A stretch of DNA of 45,037 nt from Chloroflexota bacterium (GCA_013388735.1 JACAES010000001.1:1-45037); one strand, 5' to 3'; positions 8,067 through 17,084 are shown, numbered from the stretch's first letter. Program-made: numbers and translations. Notes: generated by a model from the sequence alone, not told the origin.

Positions 8067-9080
8067 CTAAGGGGTGGCCGTATACGCCGCCGTCGAGCCG
8101 CGCCGCACCAGGCGGCATGGCAGTTGAAGATGCTGCGGCGGCGAGGTCTGGCCGGTCAACCGCGCAATAAGCAGTTCCGCCGCCCGCTGGCCGATGTCGT
8201 ATTTGGGTTTCGCCACCGTCGTCAGCGCCGGGGAGGTGATCGAGGCGGCGTAAATGTCGTCCATGCCCATGATGGACACGTCGCCCGGCACGTCGCAGCC
8301 CAACGACTGGGCAGCCCGCAGCGCGCCGATGGCAAGGATGTCGTTGGCGGCGAACACCGCGCTGGGCGGCCTGGGGGTTTGCATCAGGCGCAGCATGGCG
8401 TCGTAACCGGCCAGCTCGCTGAATTCGGTTTCGATGATGAGGTCTTCTTCCAGGGGAAGGCCGTGCCGCGCATGAAAGGTGATGTAGCCGTCGTAGCGCG
8501 ACCGTTCGGTGTTGTGGCGCGAGTGTCCGGCGCACAGGCCGATGCGCCGGTGGCCGAGTTCGTACAGGTGCGTCAGGCTTTCGACGACGGCGTCCTGGGT
8601 GGCGCTGCCGACCGAATCAAAATCGGGATAATACCTGCCCGATCCGAGGATGACGACCGGGATATGCAGGCTTTTGAGGGCATCGTTCGACACATGAGCA
8701 GGGTTGATAATCAGGCCGTCGAAACGGCTGCGCCGCACCAGCCGCAGATAATGCTGCTCGCGGTCGGCGTTCCAGTCGGTGTTGACCGTCAGCGCCGCGT
8801 ATCCCAGGCGCTCCAGGCTGTCCTGCACCCCGCGCGCGACTTCCGGCCAGAAAGGATTGGTGATGTCCGGGATGGACAGGGCGACGATGTGGGTCTGGTC
8901 GGTGCGCAGGCTGCCGGCGACCGCATTCCGTTCGTAACCCAACTGGGTGGCCGCCTGAAGCACGCGCTCGCAGGTGGCTGGCCGCACCAGGGTCGAATCG
9001 CCGTTCAATACCCGCGCCGCAGTCGCCTTCGAGACACCGGCCAACCGCGCCACATCAATGATCGTCGGTCGTCGCGTCAT
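8067..9080 (-). CDS. LacI/GalR-family transcriptional regulator
   Basis: 337 residues. The N-terminal HTH TIIDVARLAGVSKATAARVL (about 6-25) and hinge GYERNAVAGSLRT are followed by a periplasmic-binding-like effector domain (VALSIPDITNPFWPEVARG; VFAANDILAIGALRA; DVSIMGMDD) and the C-terminal RRGSTA typical of the family. The start at 9080 is chosen because it overlaps the stop of a short leader frame (ATGA) and gives the canonical MTRRPTIIDVA beginning; an in-frame ATG at 9092 would add four residues. It very likely represses the downstream operon through the palindrome at 7995-8020 and itself through the site at 9096-9111, with release by an imported sugar or its product. Confidence 0.93.
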   Translation of the reverse strand: MTRRPTIIDVARLAGVSKATAARVLNGDSTLVRPATCERVLQAATQLGYERNAVAGSLRTDQTHIVALSIPDITNPFWPEVARGVQDSLERLGYAALTVNTDWNADREQHYLRLVRRSRFDGLIINPAHVSNDALKSLHIPVVILGSGRYYPDFDSVGSATQDAVVESLTHLYELGHRRIGLCAGHSRHNTERSRYDGYITFHARHGLPLEEDLIIETEFSELAGYDAMLRLMQTPRPPSAVFAANDILAIGALRAAQSLGCDVPGDVSIMGMDDIYAASITSPALTTVAKPKYDIGQRAAELLIARLTGQTSPPQHLQLPCRLVRRGSTAAYTATP

Positions 9081-9121
9081 GTCCTGTCCCATTTCATGAG
9101 ATCGTTCTCATTCCGGTTCAT
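9077..9121 (-). CDS. Possible 14-codon leader peptide coupled to the LacI gene
   Basis: A frame ATG AAC CGG ... ACA TGA encodes 14 residues. It is preceded by a perfect AGGAGG six bases upstream, the best ribosome site in this region. Its stop overlaps the regulator's ATG at 9080 as ATGA. The LacI-type operator lies inside the frame. It may be a coupling device for translating the regulator; conservation is unknown, so it could be chance. Confidence 0.35.
   Translation of the reverse strand: MNRNENDLMKWDRT
9096..9111. promoter_or_regulatory. Second LacI-type operator, likely autoregulatory
   Basis: ATGAGATCGTTCTCAT is a palindrome with one mismatched pair and differs by one base from the core of the 7995-8020 operator. 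It lies 16-31 nt upstream of the regulator start at 9080, consistent with negative autoregulation. Confidence 0.8.
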
Positions 9122-9324
9122 CCTTTGCCTCCTCTCCCTTCAGGGGACATGCATCCCCATTCAGGTCGCCGAATTCGGGGAGGGGGTTAATGCGTCTCTT
9201 ACCCCTCTTTCTCCGTAAACGGGGAAAAGAGGCCGGGGGATAGATACAAGGGGTTAACATTTAACATGATGCACGGTTCCCGTTTTCATGCCTAAGCCCT
9301 GAGATGCCCTCCCGCCGATTCAGA
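9122..9324. repeat. Gene-free gap with degenerate palindromic repeats
   Basis: No credible gene is seen in these 203 nt. A 17-bp string, TCGCCGAATTCGGGGAG, at 9166-9182 recurs exactly at 44764-44780. An imperfect hairpin at about 9204-9232 pairs CCTCTTT-CCGT with ACGG-AAAGAGG. The stretch resembles the C/G-rich extragenic palindromic repeats found elsewhere in this window. Confidence 0.55.
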
Positions 9325-10329
9325 TTACGGCGGCGTGATGATCTGCCAGGCGCGGCCCCGCGGCAGCAGTTGCAGCACCGTTCCGTCGGCGCTGTTCAGG
9401 TACAGGTTTTCGGCATCTTCGCCGGCCCCTGCCGTCTGGGTGAATCCGTCGTAGGCGGCTTCTTCGGCCAGCCCCAGCCCCAACCGGTTGCGCACCAGGT
9501 CGTTGCCGCGCCAGACAAAACCGAGCGCGCGTTTAGGCTGGACGAACCCCGGCGGCAGCGCGCGTTCAAAATTTTCGTCCAGTTCGGGATGCACCGCCGG
9601 ATCGTACCGATCCTCGAAAGCCACCCAGGCCGGGTCACGCCCGTCGTTAAACAGCGCATAAACCCGGTCAAGCGCCTGGACGTACACCAAACGCCCGCGC
9701 TCAAACGGCTGTTCGACCAGCGTGGCCGGCTGCGCCGGGCCGTTCGGGCAGTCTTCCGGCGGTGGCAGGAAGAACCAGGCGTCCGGGCAGGTCAGCGGCA
9801 GGATGAGCATCTGCTCGGCCTTCAGCGCGCCTTCGCCCACGCTGAGGATGAAGCTCACCTGTCCTCGGTCGGCGCGGCGGGTCGGCACGCTCAGGTTGCC
9901 ATCCGGCGCCACGTTCCATAACTGGTTGCGTTCGCCGTTCTGGTCAAGCCGGTAAATGACCGCGCCGTTCGCCCCACGTGTAGACCAGAACAGCGTCACC
10001 GGGTCGCCGGGCGCGACGGCCAGCGTATCCGAGGTGAAAAACTCGATGCGCGGCGCGTTGGGATTGGCGGCGCGGGTGGGCGTGAATAATGCGGCGGGCG
10101 TGCGCGTAACACCAAACAGCGCCGTCGGCGACGGGCCAAAGGTGGCCGTCAGGGGCGGCGGTGTGGGCGAAACCAGCGCCCCGAAGCCCGGCGTGCGTGT
10201 GGGCGTCTCGGTGGAGGTGGCCGTTGCGGAAGGCCGCGCGGTGGGGATGACCAGCGGCGCGCCTGCCCCACAGGCCGCCAGCGCCGCCACCAGCAGGCAG
10301 AAGAATACAGCTCGGTAGTGTTTTTCCAT
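9325..10329 (-). CDS. Thr-Pro-rich lipoprotein of unknown function
   Basis: 334 residues. The signal sequence ends in the lipobox LAAC (C20), so it should be lipid-anchored on the outer face of the membrane. Residues about 28-90 are a low-complexity Thr/Pro/Ser spacer. The rest has two parts: a segment (about 91-180, RIEFFTSDTLAVAPGDPVTLFWSTRGA) resembling an Ig-like domain, and a C-terminal part with CPDAWFFLPPPEDCPNGPA and FERGRLVYVQALDRVYALFNDG, which recurs in Chloroflexota surface proteins but has no assigned function. A TATACT box at 10342-10337 lies so close to the ATG that the transcript may be nearly leaderless. Function is not recognised. Confidence 0.8.
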   Translation of the reverse strand: MEKHYRAVFFCLLVAALAACGAGAPLVIPTARPSATATSTETPTRTPGFGALVSPTPPPLTATFGPSPTALFGVTRTPAALFTPTRAANPNAPRIEFFTSDTLAVAPGDPVTLFWSTRGANGAVIYRLDQNGERNQLWNVAPDGNLSVPTRRADRGQVSFILSVGEGALKAEQMLILPLTCPDAWFFLPPPEDCPNGPAQPATLVEQPFERGRLVYVQALDRVYALFNDGRDPAWVAFEDRYDPAVHPELDENFERALPPGFVQPKRALGFVWRGNDLVRNRLGLGLAEEAAYDGFTQTAGAGEDAENLYLNSADGTVLQLLPRGRAWQIITPP

Positions 10330-10421
10330 GTGAATGAGTATAACGCCTGTCGGGGTTTTGGGCAGGGGTGGGTCTACTTCGGCTGTTCCGATTTGTGGCG
10401 GTTGGTCATCAAAATTCCCTC

Positions 10422-11123
10422 TCAGCCGCCGTAGGCCACTTCCAGATAACGCCTGATCAGATAATCCGGGTAGCCGATGCGCCGCAGATTGGCCTCGCAG
10501 TCGGCCAGCGCCGCGCCCTGCTGCCGCCAGTACGGCACGCGCTTGAGCAGCGTCTCCACCCGTTCGCGCGGGGTGATGATCCAGGTATCCTTCGGCACGA
10601 CGCTGAAGAAGATCACCTGCATTTCTTCGGCCATGCGCGTATTTTTCATGAAGGGCGCGATCAGCACCACCTCGCGCGCGCCCTGGCTTAACAAAAGCTG
10701 CCGCACAAAACGCGCCGTGCCGCCCAGATCAACCAGGTCTTCCACCACCGCCACCACATGTCCGGTTACGTTGATCGTCAAAGGCTGGATGACACGCGGC
10801 TGGTCGAGCGGTTTGCCCGGCCCGGCATAACACTGTACACCCAGCGTGCCGAACTCAATCGGCGGGATATACGGTTTGGCGCTCCAGGCGATGTGATCGT
10901 GCAGCAGCACGCCGGGCAGCAGGCCGCCCATCGTCACCATCACGGCTTTCGTGATCTGCCGCCCATCCTCGGCGTGCGCCTTCTGGTAATCGTATACCTG
11001 CCAGGCCAGTTCCGCGGTCATGTAGGCTTCCACATCGTCGGGGATGTACAGGAACTTCAGTTCGTCGCCGGGAATAGGGACGCCTTGCGGCTGCCGCCAA
11101 TAATCCATATTGATGGTCGTCAT
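10422..11123 (-). CDS. Type I phosphoribosyltransferase (purine-salvage-like)
   Basis: 233 residues. The PRPP-binding loop reads VVAVVEDLVDLGGTARFV (about 128-145), the acidic pair and glycine/threonine of type I phosphoribosyltransferases. An upstream FGTLGVQCYAGPGK segment fits the flexible hood. The family transfers phosphoribose from PRPP to a nucleobase such as hypoxanthine, guanine or xanthine; which one is not evident. It is cytoplasmic, with no signal peptide. GAGG lies about 10 nt before the ATG. It stands alone between the SbcC gene, 179 nt upstream, and the lipoprotein gene. Confidence 0.82.
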   Translation of the reverse strand: MTTINMDYWRQPQGVPIPGDELKFLYIPDDVEAYMTAELAWQVYDYQKAHAEDGRQITKAVMVTMGGLLPGVLLHDHIAWSAKPYIPPIEFGTLGVQCYAGPGKPLDQPRVIQPLTINVTGHVVAVVEDLVDLGGTARFVRQLLLSQGAREVVLIAPFMKNTRMAEEMQVIFFSVVPKDTWIITPRERVETLLKRVPYWRQQGAALADCEANLRRIGYPDYLIRRYLEVAYGG

Positions 11124-11302
11124 CAGGGAAGTACCTCAAAATGGGGGATGTGGTTTAGTCTGATATATATGCAATCTCTGCAAGCGTTGATTGCGGCAGG
11201 TAGATTGTTCTGTGAGCCTTCAATATATTTATGTCCTATTCTCCAGATCATCCTACGATAATTTTACTCGAATATGCCGGACAACTTCCCAATAGCGGCC
11301 CT

Positions 11303-13855
11303 CTACCGCACCACCACGCGGCTGCCGCCGGGCGTCTTTTGCACCACCACATGCACCGGGAACGAGTCGCGCAGGTCGTCCAGGTGGGTGATGACCAGGA
11401 TGAGATCAAAATCACTCTGGACGGCAGTGATGGCCTCGACCAGTTTGTTGCGGCCATCTTCGTCCTGCGTGCCGAATCCCTCGTCAATGAACAGCGTGCG
11501 CAGATGCGCCCCGGCGCGCCGCGCCAAAAGCTGCGACAGCGCCACCCGGATAGCGAAGTTGATGCGGAAGGCTTCACCGCCGCTGTAGGTTTCGTACACG
11601 CGCGTGCCAAGTTCGTCGGCGATCTGGATGTCCAGCGTTTCGATCAAACCATCCCCGGCGGCTTTTTCGCGCTGGGTGCTGAAGCTCAGGTTCATGCGCC
11701 CGTCGGTCATGCGCGCCAGCAGCCGATTGGCCGACGCCTCCAGTTCCGGGATGGCGGCTTCGATAATCATGGCCGGGACGCCGTTTTTGCCGAAGGCCGA
11801 CCGCAGGTCTTTGTACAGCGATTCCTGGTGGCGCTTGCGGGCGCGGCGCGTTTCCAGGTCGGTTTTGCGGGCGCGCTGGCTGTCCATCGCGGCCAATTCC
11901 TGCTGGGCGATGGTGAGCCGCTCGTGCGCGTTGCGTTCGGTGGTTCGCAGGCGGTTGACCTCCTGCTGGCGAATCTGCTGCTCTTTCACCAGTACGTCCA
12001 GCCGGGCGATTTCCGCCCGCAGCGCCTCCAGCGCGGTTTCGTCCTCGGCCAGCGCCTTGAGCGTGCGTTCCCGGCGGTTGAGCGCCCCCTCTAACGCCTG
12101 GCGCGCGCCGTCCAGGCTGGTGAGCGCGATCTGAAGCTGCTGGTAGCGGGCGTCGTAAGCGCGGTAGGTTTCTAAATCCTGCTGCGCCAGGGTATACGAA
12201 TCGGCATCGTAGCCGACGCGGGCGCGTTCCTCGTTCAGCGCGGCCATCTGCTGGCGGGTATCCTGGGCGAACGTCTCACTTTCCAGCACAGCGCGGACGG
12301 CCTCCAGGCGGGCGCGTTCGTCGTCCAGCCGGGCGGCGGCATCATAGGCCGCTTCCACCTGCTGCTGAAGTTTGCCGGCCCGTTCGATCAGCGGCGGCAG
12401 GCGTTTGAGCTGCAGGTCAAGTTCCGCCACCTGCTCCCGGCGGGTTTTTACGTCGTGGCCGATGGCCTGGATGCGCTCCTGATTGGCGGCATAGGTCGCC
12501 CGCCGGGACTCAATCTCCTCCTCCAGTTGGGCGATCAATTCCTGCCGGTGTTCGGCGTCGAGCGGCTGGCCGCACAGGGGACATACCGCTTCAGTCGTCG
12601 CCTTCAGGCGTTCCAGCCGTTCGCGGAGCGTTTGCCCTTCGGTGGTGAGCGTCTTTTTAATGCCTTCCAGTTCGGCTTTTTTTTCGGCCAGGGTGCGCAC
12701 CTGCTCGTCCAGGGCGGCACGCTGCGCTTCGATGGCCTTCAGGTCGCTCACTTCGGCCTGGACGGCGGCCAGTTCATCGTCGCCGGAGTCTTTCATAGCG
12801 CGCGCCAGTTCGGCGATGGTCGCCTCGTAACCGCTGGCCTCGTTTTCCAGCGCAGCGCGGGCGGCCTGAAGCTGTTTATCCAGATCATAATAGCGGGCGT
12901 CGAAATCGCTCAATTGGCGCAGTTTATCGGCCAGCGTTTCATGTGTCTGGCGCGCGGCCACCAGCGCGGCATAGCCGGTCTCGATGTCGCCCTGGGCGGC
13001 CACTACCGCTTCATGTTTGGCGACGCGCGCCTGCTGGGCGATGATGTCCTTCTCGACCGACTCCAGGTCTTCGCGGCGTTCCTTGAGCCGGCGTTCCAGG
13101 TCGGCCAGGCTGTCCTGGGCGGCGCGGCGGGCTTCCGGCGCGTAGGCCACTTCTTGCAGGCGTTTTTCGGCGGCCTCCAGCGCGGCCTGGGCTTCGCGCT
13201 GGGTGGCGGCGGCCTCGGCAAGCTGGGCCTTCAGGCGCGGCTCTTTTTCCAGTTCAAGTTCGATTTCGCGCAGCCGCATTTCGATGACGCGCAGTTCGTC
13301 GTCAATCTTCTTCAGTTCGTCTTTGGCGCGTTCCTCGTAAACTTCCCACTGCGCCAGGCCCAGGATGTCCGCCAGGATTTGTTTACGTTTGGCCGGCTGC
13401 TGAGTGGTGAAAGCGTCGGCCTTGCCCTGCTGCAAAAAGGCCGAATGCACAAACGTCTCGTAGTCCAGCCGCAGCAGGTGGTTAATCTTCTCCTGCGTCT
13501 CGCGGATGGACGCCTCGCTCATCAGATTCCACTGCCCGCCATCCACGAACGAATACAGGTTCAGCTCGCCGGTGCCGCGATTTTTGCGCGACCGCTTGCG
13601 AATCGTCCGGTAGAGGATGCCCTCCTGTTCAAAATCAAGCTGCACCAGCATGTCGCTCTGCCCCTGGTAGATCAGGTCGTCGTCGCGTTTGGCGCGGGCG
13701 CGCCCCCACAGCACCCAGGTGATGGCGTCCAGCAGCGACGATTTACCCGCCCCGTTGGGGCCGGTCAGGCAGGCCAGATGGATGCCGTCGAAACGAATCG
13801 GGTCAGGCGCGCGGTAGGCCAGGAAGTTTTTGAGTTCAAGCCGGATGGGAATCAT
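11303..13855 (-). CDS. sbcC: SbcC/Rad50-type DNA double-strand-break repair ATPase
   Basis: 850 residues. Walker A GPNGAGKS (32-39), a Q-loop region with FLQQGKADAF, two long coiled-coil arms rich in Glu/Arg/Ala (about 175-410 and 450-690), the zinc-hook CPLC (C425, C428) at the tip, then signature YSGGEAFRINFAIRVALSQLL and Walker B LFIDEGFGTQDEDG. This is the complete SMC-like Rad50 layout. With SbcD/Mre11 it processes DNA ends and hairpins. The start at 13855 gives the canonical MIPIRLELKNFLAYR; a longer reading would run through the divergent promoter region. Unusually, no sbcD flanks it here, so the nuclease partner must be encoded elsewhere. Confidence 0.95.
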   Translation of the reverse strand: MIPIRLELKNFLAYRAPDPIRFDGIHLACLTGPNGAGKSSLLDAITWVLWGRARAKRDDDLIYQGQSDMLVQLDFEQEGILYRTIRKRSRKNRGTGELNLYSFVDGGQWNLMSEASIRETQEKINHLLRLDYETFVHSAFLQQGKADAFTTQQPAKRKQILADILGLAQWEVYEERAKDELKKIDDELRVIEMRLREIELELEKEPRLKAQLAEAAATQREAQAALEAAEKRLQEVAYAPEARRAAQDSLADLERRLKERREDLESVEKDIIAQQARVAKHEAVVAAQGDIETGYAALVAARQTHETLADKLRQLSDFDARYYDLDKQLQAARAALENEASGYEATIAELARAMKDSGDDELAAVQAEVSDLKAIEAQRAALDEQVRTLAEKKAELEGIKKTLTTEGQTLRERLERLKATTEAVCPLCGQPLDAEHRQELIAQLEEEIESRRATYAANQERIQAIGHDVKTRREQVAELDLQLKRLPPLIERAGKLQQQVEAAYDAAARLDDERARLEAVRAVLESETFAQDTRQQMAALNEERARVGYDADSYTLAQQDLETYRAYDARYQQLQIALTSLDGARQALEGALNRRERTLKALAEDETALEALRAEIARLDVLVKEQQIRQQEVNRLRTTERNAHERLTIAQQELAAMDSQRARKTDLETRRARKRHQESLYKDLRSAFGKNGVPAMIIEAAIPELEASANRLLARMTDGRMNLSFSTQREKAAGDGLIETLDIQIADELGTRVYETYSGGEAFRINFAIRVALSQLLARRAGAHLRTLFIDEGFGTQDEDGRNKLVEAITAVQSDFDLILVITHLDDLRDSFPVHVVVQKTPGGSRVVVR

Positions 13856-14072
13856 AAAATCAGACTCGTGAATCCGCTTAAGCCGGGGCGGGGTTTTCCG
13901 TATCCCGACATCAGGATAGAACATCTGTGAGTCTAGCGGTTTACAGGCCGTCTGTCCAGTCGAGAGGCGCGCCGGACGGACATCCGAATTGCGCCGGGCG
14001 GGTTCTGGACATATGCTTAAAAATATCATGACGTTGGGCGCGCCGCCGCGCCCGTGTAATCACAAACCGCTT

Positions 14073-15173
14073 ATGACACGAATTCTGCCCGAACGCCTGC
14101 TCATGTCGCCGCCCGCCGCCACCAATCTGCTGGGGCTGCTGTCCGCCCTGGTTTTCCTGGTCGTCGTCCTGCAGGGGGGCGCGCCCGCTCCGGCGGTGTT
14201 CGGCCTGGCGCTGGCGGCGGTTTTGCACGCGGCTGCCCTGCTGCTGCGCCGCCCGCTGAGCGCCGCGCGCCCTGCCGTTTCCCCGGCTGCGCCGCCCGCC
14301 GCACCGGCGGTGCCGCAGTCGGCGGATAAACTCGCTCGCGCCATCGCCACCATCCACGATATGACCGGCCAGCAGATCATCGGCGCGACCGAACAGGCCG
14401 AAATCGTCAGCCGCGCTCACCGGCTGCTGGACGAATTCCTCAACCAGTCCCAGCTTGCCCAGGATCAAACGCGCGCCCTGGCCGTCTCCACCCGCCGATC
14501 CACCGACACGTCACAGCACGGTCGGCGCGCCATTCAGGAAGCCATCCAGGGCATGAACCAGATTCGCACGCAGGTATCGGCCATCGCGGGGACGATTCTG
14601 GCGCTGGCACAGTTCGCCCAGCGGATTGACGACATCATCTCGTCGGTGAGCGAAATCGCCATCCAGTCGAATCTGCTGGCGCTGAATGCGTCTATCGAGG
14701 CGGCGCGCGCCGGGACGCAGGGGCGCGGCTTCGCCGTCGTCGCGGACGAGGTGCGCGCGCTATCCTTGCAGTCCACTCAGGCCGCCCGCCAGGTGCGCGC
14801 CATCCTGGGGGAAATCCAGGCCGCCATGAAGGATACCGTCCATGCCACCGAAGAAGGGCTGAAGGGCGTGGATGCCGGCGTCGCCATGACGCAGCAGGTC
14901 GAAGCGTTTATGGTGGAACTTGCGGAAACCGTCGTCGCCTCACATCAGGCCATTAACGACGTGTACGACGTAGCCCGCGAGCAGGTGAACACGCTGGAAG
15001 AACTTGCCATCGGCATCGAACGGCTGGAGCGTATCGGCCAGCGCGCCATGACGACTGCCCACACCATCGAAATGGCGGCGCTGGAACTTAACCGGCTGGC
15101 GGCGGATGCGCACCTGGGGTTACAGGGCGTAAAGCAGAATGCTGATGACGATGCCGAACAGCACCCCGGATAG
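14073..15173 (+). CDS. Minimal membrane methyl-accepting chemotaxis-type protein
   Basis: About 366 residues. Two adjacent membrane helices (about 18-34 and 40-58) are joined by a very short loop, so no extracellular sensor domain exists. An Ala/Pro linker follows, then a coiled-coil signalling domain whose hairpin tip reads [29 protein letters not shown]-like (about 203-232), the conserved MCP motif that contacts CheA/CheW. No che genes are nearby. The start is uncertain: ATGs at 14013, 14073 and 14103 are all in frame with weak ribosome sites; 14073 leaves a short cytoplasmic tail before the first helix. The last 54 nt overlap, tail to tail, the gene at 15120-15545. Confidence 0.8.
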   Translation: MTRILPERLLMSPPAATNLLGLLSALVFLVVVLQGGAPAPAVFGLALAAVLHAAALLLRRPLSAARPAVSPAAPPAAPAVPQSADKLARAIATIHDMTGQQIIGATEQAEIVSRAHRLLDEFLNQSQLAQDQTRALAVSTRRSTDTSQHGRRAIQEAIQGMNQIRTQVSAIAGTILALAQFAQRIDDIISSVSEIAIQSNLLALNASIEAARAGTQGRGFAVVADEVRALSLQSTQAARQVRAILGEIQAAMKDTVHATEEGLKGVDAGVAMTQQVEAFMVELAETVVASHQAINDVYDVAREQVNTLEELAIGIERLERIGQRAMTTAHTIEMAALELNRLAADAHLGLQGVKQNADDDAEQHPG

Positions 15174-15545
15174 GCCGATGGCGATCCCCAGCAGGACAGC
15201 ACGAACAAACAGGCGGCGGCGCTGGCGCAGCCAGTTCAAACGCTGGCGCTGACGTGCCTTGCGCTGAAGCTGCCGCCGCTCAAGCCGCGCGTCAATGCGG
15301 TTAAGCTGCCGCCGCGCCTGCACGTTGAGCGGGTTGATGGCGATGATGTTTTGCAGACACACACGCCGGTCGGCGTCGGTTTGCAGCACATCCAGCAGCG
15401 CCAGCCAGACCTGCTCGTTATACGGGTCAAGCGCGGCGGCTTCCTTCCACAGGTCATGCGCCACCTGCGGTTTACCGGCTGCTAAGGCCACCCGCCCCGC
15501 CTGCATCAGGTCCGTGAATTGGGTGCCGGGAGATCGCTGGCTCAT
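15120..15545 (-). CDS. TPR-like protein with C-terminal membrane anchor
   Basis: 141 residues. Residues about 10-85 share the pattern of three neighbouring proteins: a helix pair around [33 protein letters not shown], then [22 protein letters not shown]. This is a TPR-like fold. A basic stretch ([20 protein letters not shown]) precedes one membrane helix (about 117-139) at the very C-terminus, so the domain is cytoplasmic. The ATG at 15545 follows GGAAAG; a GTG four codons upstream has no such site. It ends the gene set 19255-15120 and overlaps the MCP gene on the other strand by 54 nt. Probably an adaptor; partners unknown. Confidence 0.75.
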   Translation of the reverse strand: MSQRSPGTQFTDLMQAGRVALAAGKPQVAHDLWKEAAALDPYNEQVWLALLDVLQTDADRRVCLQNIIAINPLNVQARRQLNRIDARLERRQLQRKARQRQRLNWLRQRRRLFVRAVLLGIAIGLSGVLFGIVISILLYAL

Positions 15546-15587
15546 CACACTTTCCACGACTGAGGCGCGCTGACGCGCCCATGCGGG

Positions 15588-17084
15588 CTAGGGTTTCCAA
15601 CCGCCGGGGTAAGTTTGTTCCTCGGTGTTGGTCAGCTGGTAGGTTACGCCCTCTACCTGGTCATAAATGAAAATGTTGTAAAACCCGGTGCGGTTGCTGG
15701 CGAAGGCGATGTAACGCCCGTCCGGGCTGAACACCGGATAGCGGTCGTCGGCGACGTCACGGATCGGCACCAACGGCGTGCCGGCCCCGTCGGCGGCGCG
15801 CACGATAATGTCGCTGTTGTCCGGGCTGGTGGCCTGGGCGGCAGCATAGGCGAGCAGCGTGCCGTCCGGCGACCAGCGCGGCGCGCTTTCGATGAAGTTG
15901 CCCAGGTCATTGGTCAGCGGCGTTTGCGACCGCCCGGCTACGTCAATTATCACGAGGTCCTCGCCGGGAGACGACCCGCGCGCGTCGTTGCGAACGGCAG
16001 CGATGCGTGTGCAGTCCGGCGAAATGGCCGGATAGGTATACACGGCCTGGTCGTTGGTCAAACGCTGGAGATCGTTGGTATCCAGGTTAAGCGTGAAAAC
16101 CTGGAAAATCTGCACCGTCTGGTTGCTGAAATCAATGTCGCGCTGGCCGGTCGGGATCGCCACGAACGACAGGATATTGGCCGACGGGCAGAAGTACGGC
16201 ATCTTCGGTTTGATGAACGGCAGCCCCTGGCCGATGGGCGTATTTTCGCCGCCGCTCAGGGTCGCTCTGGAAATGCCGAAGTCAAAGGTGGTGGGATAGT
16301 AGCGGGTATAAATCACGGTCTGGCCGTCCGAACTGAAGTCCGGGTTCGCGCCGATGTCGTCTGTCAGCAGGGTGGTCTGCCCGCTGCCGACCTGGAACAG
16401 CATAATCGGCAGGAAGCCCACATTGGACACATCCCGACCGCTCCAGCCGACCAGTGTGCCCAGCCCCGGCGGGGGTGGGGCCAGCGGCGTGGGCGCGCCA
16501 GCCGCTTCTTCTGGCAGCGGTGTGAAGGTGAAGGTCGGCGGCAGCGTCACGCGCGGGGTGACGGTGGGCGTGGGCGTGGGCGAAACCAGCGCCAGCATCG
16601 TCGCCTCGGCCTGGACGACCAGCGCCGTCTGGGTGACTGCCGCGTCGGTCTGCGCCTGGACGATCAGCGCCGCATCGCGCGTTTCCTGGGCGATGCGGTT
16701 GTTGGTGGTGGTCGTAATGGCGACGAACACAATCAGGATGAGCGCGACCACTACCGCGCCACCGCCGACAGCCAGGGTAAGCTGGCGGCGCGTCACGCCG
16801 GGGATGACCTCCATCTCGGCCTGGCGGCGCTGCTGGCTGGCTTCGATCTGGTCGAGCAGTTTTTGGGCGCGCTCGTTGCCGGGGTTGATTTGCAGCACGT
16901 TCTTCAGGCAGATGCGTTTTTCGTCTTGCGACTCCACCAGCGAAGCCAGCCAGAACCAGCCGCGCTCGTTCTGCTCGTCCAGTTCCACCACCTGCTCGAA
17001 GTAACTGCGCGCTTCGGCTTTGTTCCCCTCGCGGGCGGCTTCGATACCCTTCTTCAATAATTCTTGAATGTTTGCTTGACTCAC
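15588..17084 (-). CDS. TPR-like / membrane anchor / TolB-type propeller protein
   Basis: 498 residues in four parts. A cytoplasmic TPR-like domain occupies about 5-82 (GIEAAREGNKAEARSYF, LDEQNERGWFWLASL, INPGNERAQKLL). A membrane helix lies at about 105-127. A Thr/Pro and Ala-rich spacer runs to about 210. A C-terminal propeller of PD40/TolB repeats shows repeated motifs such as NPDFSSDGQTVIYTR, APRWSPDGTLLAYAA and YPVFSPDGRYIAFASNR. The propeller is exported. It starts at GTG with AAGGA 8 nt upstream and follows the similar gene at 17107 after 22 nt. Probably an envelope scaffold or sensor; the ligand is unknown. Confidence 0.85.
   Translation of the reverse strand: MSQANIQELLKKGIEAAREGNKAEARSYFEQVVELDEQNERGWFWLASLVESQDEKRICLKNVLQINPGNERAQKLLDQIEASQQRRQAEMEVIPGVTRRQLTLAVGGGAVVVALILIVFVAITTTTNNRIAQETRDAALIVQAQTDAAVTQTALVVQAEATMLALVSPTPTPTVTPRVTLPPTFTFTPLPEEAAGAPTPLAPPPPGLGTLVGWSGRDVSNVGFLPIMLFQVGSGQTTLLTDDIGANPDFSSDGQTVIYTRYYPTTFDFGISRATLSGGENTPIGQGLPFIKPKMPYFCPSANILSFVAIPTGQRDIDFSNQTVQIFQVFTLNLDTNDLQRLTNDQAVYTYPAISPDCTRIAAVRNDARGSSPGEDLVIIDVAGRSQTPLTNDLGNFIESAPRWSPDGTLLAYAAAQATSPDNSDIIVRAADGAGTPLVPIRDVADDRYPVFSPDGRYIAFASNRTGFYNIFIYDQVEGVTYQLTNTEEQTYPGGWKP

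Noticed and set aside
9187-9300. CRISPR or phage-like repeat in C/G-rich gaps
   Set aside because: Repeats are palindromic, irregular in spacing and not in arrays; no cas, integrase or phage gene is present.
10374-10409. 11-residue frame with GAGAGGGAA upstream, between the phosphoribosyltransferase and lipoprotein genes
   Set aside because: Too short to judge, no membrane or leader features, no coupling to a following gene.
12455-13930. 491-residue plus-strand frame opposite sbcC
   Set aside because: It is the antisense of the coiled-coil codons (Phe/Gln/Leu-rich) and has no domain; sbcC on the other strand is certain.
13905-13945. GAACATCTGTGA upstream of sbcC as a LexA site
   Set aside because: Two mismatches in the second half site; not better than background.
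13856-14029. 58-residue extension of SbcC
   Set aside because: It would cross the divergent promoter region; SbcC proteins start at the MIPIRLELKNF-type sequence.
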